Virus record (IMG/VR): IMGVR_UViG_3300028025_003736
Location: 1 to 58,123 of that record
Reading direction: 5' to 3' (one strand)
DNA: 58,123 nt
Source: a virus
Shown: one piece after another, positions 57,921-58,123 of the stretch
How the letters are laid out: each line of letters begins with the position of its first letter
Numbering within the stretch: position 1 is the stretch's first letter
The notes under the pieces: model-generated
What the model was told of the DNA's origin: nothing
Databases searched by the model: none
The model's input: the letters and a program-made list of their open reading frames with translations, nothing else
Translations under genes and position numbers: made by a program

Positions 57921-58121
57921 ATGTTAACGGGACTAGAATGCATGGATATTAACGAGACTTTAACATATCCTCAAATTTCAATTATCTTGGCATTGGTAAG
58001 GGTAAGGTATCAAAACAAAGTCAAGGGGCTTAAATTGGCTGAAAATGCCTTAAAACGTGTTAATGCATTTTAACATAAATCTTTGTTAATATGTTGATAG
58101 TTAACAGCTTATTAACATATG
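57849..58121. repeat. TTAACATAT-type repeats near the right end
   Basis: Copies of TTAACATAT or close variants at 57849-57858 (minus), 57960-57969, 58088-58097 (minus, TCAACATATT) and 58112-58121, with another at 64-73 at the other end. A weaker TTAACATAAA lies at 58070. If the molecule is circular they cluster within about 350 bp between the two arms, like origin iterons or operators. Confidence 0.5.
57921..58073 (+). CDS. Possible small protein (50 aa) in the end region
   Basis: ATG 57921: MLTGLECMDINETLTYPQIS, helical middle (IILALVRVRYQNKVKGLKLA), ending NALKRVNAF. Codon use looks normal, but there is no promoter or neighbour support, and the region is repeat-rich. Weak call. Confidence 0.3.
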   Translation: MLTGLECMDINETLTYPQISIILALVRVRYQNKVKGLKLAENALKRVNAF

Positions 58122-58123
58122 GC

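Noticed and set aside
1-58123. Long direct terminal repeat
   Set aside because: Only an 8-bp CTTATTAA is shared between the two ends, which can be chance.

Overview
The window looks like a complete or near-complete genome of a virulent, podovirus-like phage of a Bacteroidota host. The host call rests on AT-rich DNA, the absence of Shine-Dalgarno leaders, and repeated -7 boxes of the Bacteroidota type (TAnnTTTG, several with a TTG/TTTG 18-21 nt upstream). Head and tail genes follow the plan of crAss-like and related Bacteroidota podoviruses, but the genome is small (58 kb). I see no DNA polymerase, RNA polymerase or integrase. TAA, TAG and TGA all end genes, so there is no sign of stop-codon reassignment.

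Layout: two convergent arms meet at about 39,160. The plus-strand arm (353-39,161) is the virion and lysis arm. It holds a RepL-like winged-helix protein, a metallopeptidase, a set of very small basic proteins, a GroES-like protein, large terminase, portal, scaffold, major capsid protein, three connector/tail-hub proteins, a 1,344-aa tail protein, three probable ejection proteins (219, 430 and 2,150 aa), a repeat-rich 1,803-aa tail fibre, and a lysis cassette (spanin-like protein, two holin-like proteins, an outer-membrane-like protein, GH19 endolysin). One small membrane gene (3928-4143) points against this arm and looks like a moron.

The minus-strand arm (57,618 down to 39,158) is the early arm. 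It carries replication and recombination genes: a primase-helicase of PrimPol type, an SSB-like protein, a RecE-like exonuclease with a Rad52-like annealase, two further nucleases, a calcineurin-type phosphoesterase, two proteins resembling DnaA domain IV, and a dNMP kinase. About 25 small accessory genes follow, with an M20/M42-type peptidase, an Api92-like protein and a RadC gene broken by an in-frame stop. Minus-arm genes are tightly packed, often with ATGA overlaps, and their start codons follow A/C-rich leaders nearly free of G.

The most striking non-coding stretch is 47,763-48,308. It holds a canonical minus-strand promoter followed by about 104 nt that fold into three hairpins and end in an intrinsic terminator. 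The loop of the first hairpin is perfectly complementary (7 nt) to the loop of the terminator hairpin, so I read it as a probable small RNA with a kissing-loop interaction. Just upstream lies a series of mutually exclusive helices. A second non-coding block, 56,369-57,231, is C-rich on the plus strand, carries eight same-orientation CGCCC motifs and is bounded by two tRNA-like T-arm elements. The window ends, which would be joined if the molecule is circular or circularises, carry several copies of TTAACATAT and separate the two arms; this is the best candidate for an origin or control region.
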